Shown: piece after piece, positions 47,000 to 60,900 of the stretch | Layout: the number at the start of each line of letters is the position of its first letter | Position numbering within the stretch: position 1 is the stretch's first letter | NCBI GenBank assembly: GCA_030549335.1 | Contig: CM060190.1 | Location: 63,812,118-63,876,117, forward strand | Source: Pontederia crassipes | Taxonomy: Eukaryota > Streptophyta > Magnoliopsida > Commelinales > Pontederiaceae | DNA length: 64,000 nucleotides | Direction: 5' to 3' | Made by a program: the position numbers and the translations under genes | Notes under the pieces: generated by a model | Databases searched by the model: none | What the model was told of the DNA's origin: nothing | What the model saw: only the letters and a program-made list of their open reading frames with translations

Positions 47000-48846
47000 T
47001 GCATAGAATTCTCATCAGGAGTGTGCCATCCGGAGCGACATCAGATTAGTCGGACTAGATGGTGAACTAAAACTCCAATTGCTCCTTAGCGCCGTGTAAG
47101 TTGAACGAAGTCACTTTTCGGATATTGAGGTGGCAACCGAAAAAAAAAATCTATTCAGTGCATCAATTACATTTTCTTGACAAAATCTATATTTGAAGTT
47201 TCCCAAATGTACAAAATTTGAACAAAGATATCAAATATTCTAGCTAAAGAAGAATAGCTTTTGATATCATGTTACCATCACAATTAATTAAACGTACAAA
47301 ATAAATTAGTTGAATAATGAAAAATAATACTTCGATTCAGAGTGCATAAAAGCGTCCCTTATATTAAATTATATTGGTCTCACTACTAATATTATCCATT
47401 TTGTATATGCATTTTTTTATTAAAAAAAAACGGCCGGGTCTTATAAATTATATTACCAATGTAGCTGTAGCATTCAATTCCGATGACCTTATGCCAAGTT
47501 GACAGGCAGGGCGAAGATCGCAAGCATGTTCCTTTCACAGCGATATTATGTCATATATGAATTTGCGACATTGAAAAAAAAAAAAAGATTATGGGCACAT
47601 GACCAGGGCCATGTTGCATCTCCCCCATCCCTCTATGCTACTTGTTTCAATAAGTAGGAATGTAGGATCATACTACTTATATCTCATTGGATATGGAAAA
47701 AATAAGTGAATTAAATATAGATGGTTGAACGAAAAAAAATGAACTAATATTACATATATATTTAAGTAAGATATATATGCGTGTGTATAGTAACTCTAAC
47801 AAGCAAATAGGGGTGTAAAAAATTCAACCCAATAAAAAAATCTACCTGACTCGAAAAAATAAAAAAATTAGGTGATCAAATATAATCTAATATATTTTTT
47901 AAATAGAACAAAACTGACCCATTTAAATTAAAGTCCCACCCCAAAAAATTATGGAGGCTCATAGATTCCGCTTTCTATTAATTTTTATTTATATAATTAA
48001 TTTAAATATAATCAATTATTTTATTACTAGTGTAATAATTTTTTATATAGCTTAATATATTCCTATCACATTATGAGACTCTAATTTAATAGTTTTAACA
48101 TTATATCCTATATTTAATTATAAAATTAAATAAGTTAGTATTAATTTTAATTTATTATATTTTAAAAAATATATTATTTAGATTTTTTTGAACTGAAAAA
48201 TCGACCCGATCTCCCTTTTTCTCAATATGTCCCACAATAAACAATTCCGTTTTAATGACTTATAAGAGAAATTAAAAGAGTTCTTCTACTTTTTAACAAT
48301 TTTTTTAACGCACGTAGTAGATGCTTTATCTCTTTTTTGTGATTTTCTTTTCGATAAAGATCTAACTTTTGACTTCTTGAACTGTCTATTTACTCATTCT
48401 TCACACGAGACGTGCCACAGACGCCACACCAACCACACGCTCGAATGCACGAACTAAAACAACACGAAATAGCATGTGTTTGATCATTTAGGTCACGCTC
48501 ACGCGCCTTTAATTTCTTCTAATTAGTTGCTCGATGGCCATCACGCTTTTGGTGTTCGATTAGACCATCATTCTAATTAATGATATCTTCGGGGGAGGCT
48601 CAACTAAATAGAAATAATTAAGTACTTTGCAAGAAAATTGCTACATTAATTTATTTGATTTCTCGATGAGAGAGAAAATTAATTACACTATCCACAAAGT
48701 GTGTGTGTATATATATACACATATACAAGGGCCAATGAGCACATATCATGCGTCATAATAATTAAGTCGATCATAAATTTACTTTCTAATACATCGATCG
48801 ACCTACCGTGTAATTTCTAAATTACTACAAAAAGATTATTGTAGCC

Positions 48847-48884
<38 letters not shown>

Positions 48885-51169
48885 CCATACATGCATGTTG
48901 CCATTTCCACATGAACACGGTATTGTGGTCGACAACAGCTTGCCGCCGTTACTACCAAGGCAGAAAAAGATCTTTCATTATAAATGTGTTTGTGTGTAAG
49001 TCATGCCACTCGTTATTCGTGATTAAAACTTTGTTTAATTTGAAGTTTATCACTTCTATTCAATGTTGTCGTTAGTACGTAAATATATTCGATCAAATTT
49101 CTACATAAGTTTATATAAACCATCGAACTATTCCATAATTAATTAAAATATTAATTAATAATTTGTCAGATTTTTTGCAACATGTATATACACACAGCTT
49201 AAATGTCCATTATATTAGTGGCTCAATACAATCACGTTTTTTTTTTCAAAAATGCCGATTGATCGACAATTTTGTCCTGATATGATTTTTTAATATGGTT
49301 TACTTCAGATTACACTGCATACACAAGAAATAAAATTTAATATCTCATATATATGAATTGAAATAACCTCTGGTGAAGAATATTAAAAATCGTTTTTTTT
49401 TATCACGAACGTCTGGAATACTAGAGGGGGCATCGTCGGTTTTTTTTTTGTTCTAAAAAGGTATTGATTATTTCACTTTAGAAAAATTAAAACTAATTTA
49501 AAAAAAAAACAGCAAGCACAATATGGGATTGTCTTTTCAGTACGATCATTCTTAAATTATTCCGATAAAATCAAATCCAATATTATAAAAAATATATAGA
49601 ACATATACAAAGCAAGTCAAAACGTATAGAAAAATATTAAACATTACAGAATTATTATATAAATATAAAAGAAAATAGTGTTCAACAAGTTGACCTTGCG
49701 GATGGAGCAATTTATTTCCTCCGGAACTAACCCATATGGTCCCACAAGTCTCCTATAAGTTAATGATTTTATAATTTGGTATGCTAGGGCGGATCCACAT
49801 AGAGCTCGGGCATGGGCCCCAAGTTTTTAAAATTTTATTAAGATGATATATTAGTATATAAGTTTTTGAGTAATTACCTCGTTAATTATATTTTTTACTT
49901 AAATTTAACATGATATCTACTTTGTGCAGTTGATTAAGGACTCCACAACATAACCATTTAGGTGTCCGCCCCACCGTACATAGCCTCTATAAATAAAATT
50001 ATAACTCATCAGTTAATAATATAAATATAATATTTATAAATAACAAATGGAGTTCATTCGAGGACCTTAATAGCTTTTTTGGGGATAGAATATTAAGGGG
50101 ATTGATTTTAATTTATTAAAAATTACAAAAAATAATTAGATTCATAATTCATAATTTTTCTTTTCAATTTAATACTTTTTTTGGAATATTTTTTACATGA
50201 TGGTGGTCTGACCTATTTTGAAAAATATTTCCTAAAAATCTCATTCTGTGTACGGATAGGGGAACAAATTGAAATATCCGAAGATAATATCGAAAAAGAA
50301 TAATACGTTTTATTATTGACAAAGTAACACTACTCTGAGAGTCCAACGGTCGTCGCCAGTACATTTAAATTTATATTTTTAAATATCTAGGATTTTTTTT
50401 TCATGCTGCGTTTCTGGACCATAATTCGGCGGAGACCGGGCACATAACAACGGGTCACAACGCGTCGGACGCGGTCATCTGCCGACTTGTTGTGAGAGTT
50501 TGAACCGAGTCAACCGTTTTCGGTGGCCTCCACACTCGCCGTCTTCTACGTCCCTTCCCAAAAGGCCGAGTCGACGCGTCCACCGGCGCCCTCACTTTTT
50601 AAGTTTTCAAATTTAAAGTCAATTTTGCATTTGGTCAAATTTAGCTCGCGATCCTATCCAAATAATATCTTTCGAAATTCAAATTATGCAGCATCATTGA
50701 TCGAATCAATCAGGTGTATCTTTAGGTATCGGACAATAAAATAAAACTCATTAAATACCGATTTTATTCACATGCATGATAATGACTTAAAATATCATAT
50801 GATTACATCATACAAAAGTTATAATATTATTTTAAGAATGCAAATTTTTTTATTAAAAATTTTATTTGTCATTGTCATAATGAAATAATTGGATTCGATA
50901 ATAGATTAAACTTCAATTTGTGAATAATATATTTAGTAGTATCACATGAATTAAATAATCGATATTATTTTTCACATACTTAAAATTGACTAAAAAATAT
51001 ATACATATTATTTTAGAAACTATTCTTAAAATTTGTTTTTCAAAGCTCACTACATTTCTATATAATATATAATAAAAAAAGATGAAATAGTATTTCTTTT
51101 TGTGTTTATGGGAATCAATCACTCTTATTGGATTGAGACTTGTCAACACAAGTCGTTCGAACATCATGT
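47000..51169. other. AT-rich spacer, no gene seen
   Basis: A long (AT)n run is at 48850-48882 and a palindromic TGTGTATATATATACACA at about 48704-48721. A GC-richer patch at 50410-50600 contains a short plus-strand frame without recognisable features. Around 49790 the phrase GGGCGGATCCACATAGAGC resembles remains of hAT-type ends. Confidence 0.4.
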
Positions 51170-51809
51170 CACCACAAGAAAAGTCAGATTTTCCTACCGA
51201 AAGACAATTCGTCACAAATTGGGACGAAATTTGAGATGAATAATAATTCGTCAAAAGTTTCGACGATCCTGATCGTCAGAAATATAAAAAATAAATTATA
51301 AAATTTATTATATTATTATTTTATTTTTTGACGGTTTGAAACATCAGAATTTGGCTCCCTATCTGTCGCAATTTTTGAGGTTAGTATTTTATTGTTACAC
51401 GTTCCGACGGTCTAGCCCATTGGAAGTTTCGATAGTTCTGACCGTCGATAACGAAAAAAGTAATTTAATATTATAATCTTATATATCATAATATATAATA
51501 TAATTAGTATTTTATTATTATAATTACTGATAGTTCATATCGTCGAAAGTTTTGACGATCATAATCATCAAAACGTTTCGACGATTGTAACCGCCAAAAG
51601 TTTCGACAATCGTAATCGTCGGGACATTTTGACGGTCGCAACCGTCTGAACTTTCGACGGGTGTTTTTCAAACTGTCGGAAACTGTTTGTGACGTCACCT
51701 TTTTTGACTGATCAATTTCGTTGATAAATCCATCGAAAACCTCTATTTCTGATGGATTATCTCAATCTTCCGATGGTTTTGACCGTTGAAAAATATTATT
51801 TTTCTAGTT
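51170..51809. mobile_element. CACTA-like non-autonomous element with subterminal repeats
   Basis: The left end CACCACAAGAAAAGTCAG is one base from the classical CACTACAAGAAAA terminus. The right end, in reverse complement, reads AACTAGAAAAATAATA, a worn counterpart. The interior is filled with GACG/CGTC motifs, partly as tandem units of about 26 bp. Subterminal repeat arrays of this kind are known for CACTA elements as transposase binding sites. No transposase is present and the flanking 3 bp do not match, so the assignment is moderate. Confidence 0.55.
51536..51665. repeat. Tandem GACG/CGTC units of about 26 bp
   Basis: Consecutive units read CGTCGAAAGTTTTGACGATC, CAAAACGTTTCGACGATTG, CAAAAGTTTCGACAATCG, GGGACATTTTGACGGTCG and TGAACTTTCGACGGG, each followed by TAAYCGYC-like bases. 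Each unit is partly self-complementary. Confidence 0.75.
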
Positions 51810-54800
51810 AAAAACATACAGAATACGTGAAACATAATCCCTCAAAGATCAAGGTATCCCAAGTTTAAATTTTTACCGGTAGAATATATATGTTCTTTTA
51901 TTTTTTATCTTTACTTTTTTTTATAACGTACAATCGAAAAAGATAATTAAAAATACTGTTGAACAGACTACCACACTTCTCAATTGCTGAATTTTCCTAA
52001 TCGAAAAAAGGTCTTCGTATTTTTTTTTTCTTTCTTTTTTTTACCTTTCTGATGTTACGAGGCTTCTTGCCACTTAGTTGCTGAAAAATTAAATCATCAA
52101 ATAGAGAATGAAAAAATTAGGAACATTGCTAAATCAGCATAGCTTTTAATTAAAAACCAGCACAACCTCACACAGGCGTACCTTATACTTATAGTTTATG
52201 AACTTTTGGGATAATTTAGCATTTCTTAAAACGTATATGATGAAGTTCTACTAAGCTTACGAGCAATTACAAGTGAATAATAAATGTAATAATAATAATA
52301 TTAATAATAAATGTGTTACTAAAATTCCATAATTCTGACAAATTTACTCCCTGCCAGCTTGGCGAACAAGTATTGCACTATACAGACAAATTTTAGAAAA
52401 CATATTTAGTTAATTAACATTTTGATTTCTTAAAATTATCTAAAAACTGTGAAACTATATTTTATTTGTACTCTTCAAAATAGGATATCACGTTCTTGAA
52501 AATGAGAAGAAAATTCCAAGCATTTTTCCTTATTTTTTTCAAACATGTTAGAATTTTTTTTCTAGTGTCTGTGTGTTAAACCTCTCGATATAATGATTCA
52601 TAGTCTGTTCTTTGTCGTTAATCACTTACACAATATTTAAATTTCTTTGACTTCAATACTAATATATTTAAATTTTGAAATAAAGATTAATGATTTCGTG
52701 TAAAAGTGACCTCATGTATTATTTTATTATTTTTTATATTTGTCATTTGCTATTATTTAAAGTATCTTTGACGTTGTCCTTGAAAACAATTAAAATCATC
52801 GGTCACAATTATAATTAATCATCTTACTAATTTCTAGACGTCATAAACTTATAATCTATTGTGGTGCCTTGGTTATTACAATGACAATTTCTTGGATATA
52901 ACCGAGCACTTTCGAAGTTATAAGATGAAAATTGGATACTTTTTTTCTAATTCAAATTATTAATTTTCGACTTGTGCACACTACATAGATACATAGATAG
53001 ATAGACAGGTGAGAGAGAGAGAGAGAGTGAGTGAGTGACTGACTGAGCATGTGAGAACGATGGATATTGGCTAGCTGTTGGAAAACTTGAAGAATATACC
53101 GAAGAATAAGACTCATGGGCACGCATTGACCATGTCCCTTATAATTATATACATATATTTATGTCTTTTATTATTAATTAAGAATAATATGCCGAAGAAT
53201 AAGACTCATTCTATATTATTCCACTGAAAAACTTTCCGAGTTTGTGTTTAGGCAATTTTATTCAGTGAATACTCGAAAATTGAAAGATAACCCATCTCAC
53301 TTAAAAGATGGAATTGCTTAATTAATCTTTTTAGTATATCCTGGTTAATTAGTTATGTTCCAACATTTCCATCCATCAACCAAATATCACCTAAATGTCT
53401 CAACTAAATTTCTAACTAACCACGGTCGCAAATTTAAGCGACCTACTACCTAAAAATCTTACATCGCCGTGTTACTATTATTTGTTGATTAAATCTTCCT
53501 TTGAAATAGTAAGAAAACACATTACAATCATCATAATATAGATCTTTTGACTAATTAATGAGACTGTATAGATGGACCGTTAGATCGTGTTCGTGTAGAT
53601 CGTTTAGGGAGAAAAAAACTTTAATCTTAATGTCGATCTCAAAATCCTTCTACTTAAGGGCGACAAGATAATTTTGTCCATATAAATTTATAAAAATGTA
53701 AAACATTCCTGAACCATTTATAAAAAATAAAAACTATTGGATCAACTTTTTATGAATTTTTAGAATACCAATTTATACGATAATACTTTTTAAAATTCAA
53801 TAATAAAAATAATATTATGCATAAAATGTAACTATAAATTTTCCTATATATGAAATAAGAATTTTAACACGAACGGAAGTTAGAATTGAGTGGTAAGGGG
53901 CTCCTTTCAAGCAAAATTTCGAATTTAATTTTTGTGAACGTAAAAAAAAAATTATTGGTACACGATGCAAGGAGATTATGTCAATTTAATCAAGCTAAAA
54001 AGTAGATCGACTTTTGACTTATGAACAATACGCTTAATAATGTCGCATGAGTTAATAGTGCTTTCGGATATTATATGAAAACATGATAATTAAGACGGCA
54101 ATGTTCAGGATCCTTTTTGGAAGCAAAATATAAACTTAAAGACCAAACTTTTAAATATATAAAACAAGAATTCCCAAAATATAATAAAAGAATATTAAAT
54201 TATGCAAAACTAGTATATAAATAATAGAACAATGATAATTAATAAAATCGTTATAAATTAGAAATCGGTTCTATGATTCTTATAATTTTTGGATTGGCGT
54301 TCTAATTTGAATATGTCGATTTTAATTTATTTTAAAGAGTACACCTAAAACCTAATCTTCCTCCTTTTTTTATTCATTTTTTTGAGTCGAGTACGATGCT
54401 TATGTTGGTGTCATTTTTTTTATTCGCCCTTATCGATGATGCCATGAACGCGTCGGTTTTGATTTATAGAAAAAAGTTCTAAAATCTAATCGACCTTGCA
54501 TTATTATTATTTTTTTGGTTTAATCCCTTGAGTCGAGTAGATTTCTTAGATTCTTCTCAATTCTTTTGCACCCCTAAAAATGGCTCCTCAATTAATAACA
54601 TACGATGAAATATATATGAAAAAAAGGCTCCTCTAACTCTTACGATTTTTTCTAATAGTGTCCTGGTTGGTGGGTCGACTTTAACCTATTAAAACCTTAT
54701 CCTAAAATTTAATCAGTCATTTTAATTTTGAAATTTTCGGTTCATTTTTTCCGGATGAGAAATTTTTTTCGGATTGATTGGATTCTTGTCGCACACCTAC

Positions 54801-55040
54801 TTACCAAGCAGTAGAGTGTATTGTTTCCCAATCAAGTTCTATCTGAAACATTATTGGAACTTCAATTTAAATGTGTTTTTTTGTATCTTAGTGCATTCAT
54901 TTTTGGATCTCCGTGCATAACATTATTTTAGTGTTAGTACTCGAATAATTTTTTTTCATGATCATTGACACTCTTAGCTTGTAACCTATCTTTAAAGATT
55001 TAATGTGTACGCTCCTGAATCGAATTTGGACGGCAGATGA
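51810..55040. other. AT-rich spacer, no gene seen
   Basis: A compound microsatellite (GATA, GA and GTGA units) lies at about 52985-53046. CCGAAGAATAAGACTCAT is repeated at about 53099 and 53193. Nothing coding is supported. Confidence 0.5.
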
Positions 55041-55059
55041 AGTAAATGTGCGGTATAGA

Positions 55060-55390
55060 TAGCATGTGTATTCATATGCCTATTTCTCTCTTCTCACATG
55101 ATCCAGTTTTCTCCTCACGATCGTGCCCTAGCCGATCCGCCTCGCCCAATGCTCACGATATTATCCTCCTCGCTCATGAACACGTTGGTACCCCCATCTT
55201 TTCCTCCTCGATTCTGATCTCGCAGGCACTCGCGAACTCATTTTCTGCCCACAGGCGTCGGTGGCCGGCGAGATCATGCTCTCGCTCCCAAAGTCGCTCA
55301 CGATTGTGGCCTACTCTTCAATCCCGAACTCATCGACGATCGTGATCTCGTCCTCGCCGGATGTCCTTCTCCCTCCAGAACTCTGCAATG
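55060..55390. other. GC-richer patch of unknown origin
   Basis: This C- and G-rich stretch interrupts AT-rich spacer. A 99-codon plus-strand frame (55046-55345) is Ser/Arg/His-rich, with no recognisable domain. CGATCGTGAT-like phrases recur. Unlike the GC-rich cores at 6.7 and 16.5 kb, I found no inverted repeats around it. Confidence 0.35.
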
Positions 55391-57150
55391 TTACCTTTAA
55401 TTTTTCTTTTACTTGAAGCTTAGTACATTATGATCCATAGGACTCATGAGTTTTTTTCTTAATAATTTGTACAATTGTTTGCTTTATTTTTTACTCAAAT
55501 ACTTTCTCTGGTTCCATCCTTCATCTTACTTTTTAACCAACTTTAGCAGAAAGAATCCAAGTCCACATCAAAGTCACTGACGCGTGACATTTTTGTTAGT
55601 CTTTAGTTCTTACACCTAGGAGTATTTTGATCATTTTAATTTCTCTTACAAAATCATTAGTACATTGTCATGTTGATCATTCGCATACTTAAGCACTATG
55701 ATTTTATCACTTCGATTTGTCAGAATGCGAAGAAATAAATTTAACTCTTTCTATTTCAGGAAAAAAAGGTAACTTTTGTGTTGGATCAAATAAAACCTTA
55801 AAAAAGAGTAAAACGATAATGTGTGTATTTGGTAGAACATAGTATTAAAAGTTGTATATTTTCCCAAACAATAATTTCGATCAACATCATTTCTTATTGA
55901 TAAAAGACTAAAAAGAATATTCTCTCAGGAAAAGAGAAACAATTTTCCTGACGCATAAAAGAATATTTCTTATGGAATCAATCACACAAAAAAACTTCTT
56001 TCAATACAAAAATTATTTTCCTCTTCAATTTTCAGGAAAAACAAACTTAGACTCTACAATAATGAAATTGTTCCAGGTCATATGTAAAATCATCGCCTAA
56101 ACCACTCAAGCTTTAATTTTTATCATTAGGGTTACTCTTCTTGCATAATAAAATCAGACACCTCACTGATGAAATAATCAAATGTTCTGATGTGATCATT
56201 GCCACATCAGTGCAAAAGCAACATATTATATTGAAAATAACATTTACCCCTTGATGAATATTAAATTCTATGTCGAATATTATTTAATTAATATCATACT
56301 GATGTATATGTTACATTGATAAATAATTAAAATGAAACACTTTACTGGTGAAGTAACTCAGAAATGGAAAGTATAACTTAAGTTTATATTTTTTGTAAAA
56401 AAAACGGGGTGTCATCTGATTTTTAAACCTCTTCATTTGGTTAATGAATCAATGAAAATAAGTTGGATATGCATCTAAACTCCCCAAATTCTGTAGCTTG
56501 AAACAAATATAGCAACATTTGATCTAAATTGCAGACCTAACATGAGTAAAATGAGAATTAAATATGGAGAAAACAATAATAAAATCTAGTGGAGAGTTGA
56601 GTAAGCCAAGGACAGCTTAGCCACGAAGATGTCAAAAACACACCACCCTCGACATGGATCACCACCCCCATAAAGTGGACCTCTTCGCAGTTCGCACACA
56701 ATCTTCAAAATGCAGTACATGGCACAAAACCATGTACATATCCACATCCACAACAAATATCAAGTAGAAGAACCCTTTTTTTTTCTTCACTTCTCATTTC
56801 TCAATTGACTTTTCAGCCTATCATGGAGATACAACACCTTGCATAACAATGCCAATATAATTAACGTTTTGTCATTAAAAAATGTTAGATATAAATAATT
56901 AATGAAAAAATAGAAAGCTCAAATACACTTAAGGACATAATTTTATTTCAAAAGTTACTATTTATTTCTCCAAATTGAGTAGAATACCAAATTAGTTAGA
57001 TTGGTGATTTGAAAAGTGCAGTTATCGCACAATTAAGTTTATTAAATTAAATAACTGTATGCCGGATGCCCACATGCCATCTTACTTTGTCATGAGTTAA
57101 TATTATATGAATGAAATTAATTTGCTCCTATTGCCAACCCCAATGTACTT
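55390..57150. other. AT-rich spacer leading to the GT8 gene
   Basis: No gene or clear repeat. The last few hundred bases presumably hold the promoter of the gene at 57564. Confidence 0.5.
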
Positions 57151-57157
57151 GTACACT

Positions 57158-57165
57158 TATAAATA
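57158..57165 (+). promoter_or_regulatory. Candidate TATA box of the GT8 gene
   Basis: CTTATAAATATTGG lies about 400 bp upstream of the ATG, at a sharp change from AT-rich spacer to GC-rich leader. A start near 57190 would give a leader of roughly 370 bases. Confidence 0.5.
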
Positions 57166-57563
57166 TTGGTTGTATTGGTCTCATCTTTTAAACATTTTTC
57201 TAAAGCTCCTCTCTTTCTCCTCCTCTTCGGATACCTCTTCTTCTTGTTGGGCGTCTTCTGAGCGCTCTTAAGGCCCCTCAAACCAGCAGAGTGAAAAGAG
57301 CAGCACCATCTCCCATCCGCTGCTCCGCCTTCGAGCCTCCGGCGGCGTTTCCCGACCAATGAGCCTCGCCTGATCGGCGTCGGTGGTTCAGGGGACTCTT
57401 CTTGCGAGCCCTCGTACTGAGGAGGGGATCCGGCGAATGGGCGCGCGGCCGTGGCGCAGGAAAATTGGATCCGATCTCATCTAGCTTAAAAGTTCCTCTT
57501 CTGTCCTTTGCCAGTTTTGGTTTCACCGCGCCCGTGGGGGGAGTCTTCCCGTCGAGAGTATCC

Positions 57564-57917
57564 ATGGAGCAGCGGAAGCGCGCGCTGTGGGCGTTGCTGT
57601 TGCTGGCGTTGGTCGCGGCGGCCTCCGCCGCGTCCGACGACAAGAAACGGGTGGAGGGTGGCGCTGCCACCGAGAAGCGCCGGAACGCTTACGCCACCAT
57701 GATGTACATGGGGACGCCGAGGGACTACGAGTTCTATGTGGCCACGAGGGTGATGATGAGATCTCTGGCGCGGCTCGGCGTCGACGCCGATCGCGTCGTC
57801 ATTGCCTCCCTCGACGTTCCGATCCGCTGGGTCCGAACCATGTAAGCTCCCTCCTCCGCCGCCTCCCACCAAACCCTTATTCTCACCTCCTCTTCCTTGT
57901 TGTTCGTTCCTCCCTCC

Positions 57918-57950
<33 letters not shown>

Positions 57951-60900
57951 ATTCCGCAAATTTTGCCCTCACAAGAGCTCCTTGCTGTCCTAACATAAAT
58001 ATCCAAAATTTTACAATATAATTATAAAATCAATATTTCCTTCTTTTTCTTCATGTAATACCAATTTGAGCGTGGCAAAGGATCTAGGAAAAAAAATCTG
58101 ATCTGAAAGCAATATCTTTTTAAAATTAAAAAAACAGAGGGATTAAATGGGAAGAACTCGATATAATTTTCCGGTGGATTTTGTTACTTTTTGGTTATTT
58201 AATTTGGATCCACAGTTTTTTTTTATGTTTTCTGTATTAAAGCTTGTTGCTGTTGCTTTTGGCTTTTACTTGGTTAGACCGAAGCCTATTGACTTCTTAG
58301 CGCTTTGGAAACAATAAGACGCGTTCATAGAGAGCTGCTACAGAGCAGAGTTCCGCGTGTTTCTGACTTCTTGTCCTCGGGTTTTAGATTTAATAACGAG
58401 ATTGCCAGCCTGGAATCCTAGAGCAGGAATCAGTAAGAGGACGCATGTTCTGTCGAATCCCTCAAATTTCGTTTGTTAACAAAAAAAAATTCAATCACAA
58501 ATTTAAATATACGATAATAAAATTACATACAAATATAGACTTAACTCAAGAAAGAAGATTGACAACATGACTTGTGTTGTTAATTATATACTTGGTTACG
58601 TGAATTCATATTCTATGATAGAAAGTAGTGGAAGATCCAAATTAAAGACGCCAAAAATATGTCACATAAAAATAAAAAGTGAATACTATAAAGTTTCTGA
58701 AATTTGGTTGACATGAACAGGCAAGAAGAAGATGGGCTGAAGGTAGTCAGAGTTGAGAATTTGAAGAACCCATATGAAAAGCAGGGCAACTTCAACATTA
58801 GATTCAAGCTGACTCTGAACAAACTATATGCATGGAGCTTGGTGTCATATGACCGAGTTGTTATGCTGGACGCTGATAACCTTTTCCTCCAGCGCACTGA
58901 TGAGCTTTTCCAGTGTGGTCAGTTTTGTGCTGTCTTCATCAATCCTTGCATCTTCCATACAGGCCTTTTTGTCCTTCAGGTAGCGCCCTGCCGTTAGCTG
59001 TGGTATTGAATTGTGCATATTTACTTTTAGTGGCTGCAATTCATCTTTATTACTTCTGAGTTTCAGCGCGCTAAAATTTTTAGTTGAAAAGTACGCCTAA
59101 GGTTCATCTGGATTATTGGTTTAGTGCTTGGAATGTCAAAACTCCAACCGAAATGAAATTAGGATCATTGGACTAATCTAGGATGTCTGGGAAAGGTAGT
59201 TCACTTTTGTGATTCTGAAAGGTAGTTCAACTGTGAGTGAAGTATTTACACCAAGTGGCCAGTAGCTCTATTATACAAAGACCGAAAAGAAGTTTTGCCT
59301 TTGATCAAATTGTCATTTATAATTTGACAATTTCTAATCTGGAATAAGAACAACCTGCTGTCATCATGGCTTTAGACTACATGAAGGTGCTTGATAAGAA
59401 CAACCTGCTGCCTTCATGACTTTATTTCTTATTCTAGAATTTATTTTCCTTCTGTCATTGTATATGGTTGTGACATATCAGATAGCATAATGAACCGATT
59501 GAAAAAACACATAGGACAGATATGGTTTGAGTAAAAATTTTCACAGTAGTACTCTAATCCTTTTGGACATTGGCATTCATGATGCAATAGATCACAGTAT
59601 GCCATGGCAATGCAAATGAAAAGGCCATATGCAATATACTTTCACACAAAACATCGAGTATTCAAATTATTTTATCTTTTGTTTTCAGCCTCAACATTTA
59701 GTTGTTTTTTGGCACTTTCATGCTACATAATTTTCCAGTTATTGATAAAGCTTTCTGCAAATATAAATTAAAACGACTTGACATGATGGTTGGAGGTACT
59801 GGTTGTAACAAAGAGCAGATGTTATTACAGAACATTTTTTCTTATAGAGAAGCTTTGGGCTTCAGGGATGTCAGATCACACACATCTTATTCTAGGCATA
59901 TCATTAAAAGGGTGTAGGTTTTACTTTCTAAGTACCATTCTAAATTAGAATTTTTAATAATATAATAATGCATTACCAAGATGCATGATTATTTGGCATT
60001 CTGGCAACACTTGGAGGATCAGATTATCTTACCAGACATTTCTTTTGTTTGTCCTGTAGCCTTCCATGGATGTCTTCAAGGACATGCTTCACGAGCTTGA
60101 TGTTGTACGTCATAACCCAGATGGTGCAGACCAGGGTTTCCTAGTAAGCTACTTCTCAGATTTGCTTGATCGCCCAATGTTTCATCCACCTGCAAACGGT
60201 ACCAAGCTTGATGGTGCTTATCGCCTTCCTTTGGGATACCAGATGGATGCTTCTTACTACTGTTAGTGCCGTGCCTATCCTTGTCATGTCATTTTTATCC
60301 TTGATATTTTGGTTTTGCTATCTATATCAGGGTTATGGTCACTAAATCGGCTTAGTATTTAAATGCCTCGGTTTTTGATACAGATCTGAAACTTCGATGG
60401 AGCATTCCATGCGGACCAAATAGTGTTATCACATTCCCTAGTGCACCATGGTTGAAACCATGGTATTGGTGGTCTTGGCCTGTGCTACCATTGGGCCTTT
60501 CATGGCATGAACAACGACGAAAGAATCTTGGGTAAGCATTTATTTCTGTTTTTGTCTATACCGAAAGGTTTGGTTACTAATAGAGCGGAATGGCGTCGTA
60601 TGATCCATGTAGCCGACCCCACCTAGTGGGATAAGGCTTTGTTGTTGTTTGTTGTTGTTGTCTTATGACTAAACTATGATAGGTCAGTCTAAATTGTAAG
60701 CATTACAGTCAAAATTCTTTGAAACAAATTCGGCAATCTTTCCCATTTGATATCTTACACTTTTGTATTGTGTAATTGACATTTTGAGCAGATATAGCTC
60801 AGAGATGCCAGTGATGCTAATTCAAGCGGTAATATACCTTGGAATCATCGCGCTTACTCGATTGGCACGACCTACTCTATCGAAGCTGTGTTACAATCGG

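Noticed and set aside
49790-49980. Possible hAT end fragment
   Set aside because: Only a short phrase (GGGCGGATCCACATAGAGC) suggests it. There is no coding similarity or partner end.
51504-51698. 64-codon frame with a repeated RRLRPSK / FDDYD-type pattern
   Set aside because: The repeat comes from the tandem GACG/CGTC DNA units of the CACTA-like element, so it is not a protein repeat.
55046-55345. 99-codon Ser/Arg-rich frame in the GC-richer patch
   Set aside because: No domain, no splice context and biased composition; the GC content alone explains an open frame.
59702-59917. 71-codon plus-strand frame inside intron 2 of the GT8 gene
   Set aside because: The neighbouring exons join in frame and match the family without it, and the sequence has no recognisable domain. 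It is probably chance.
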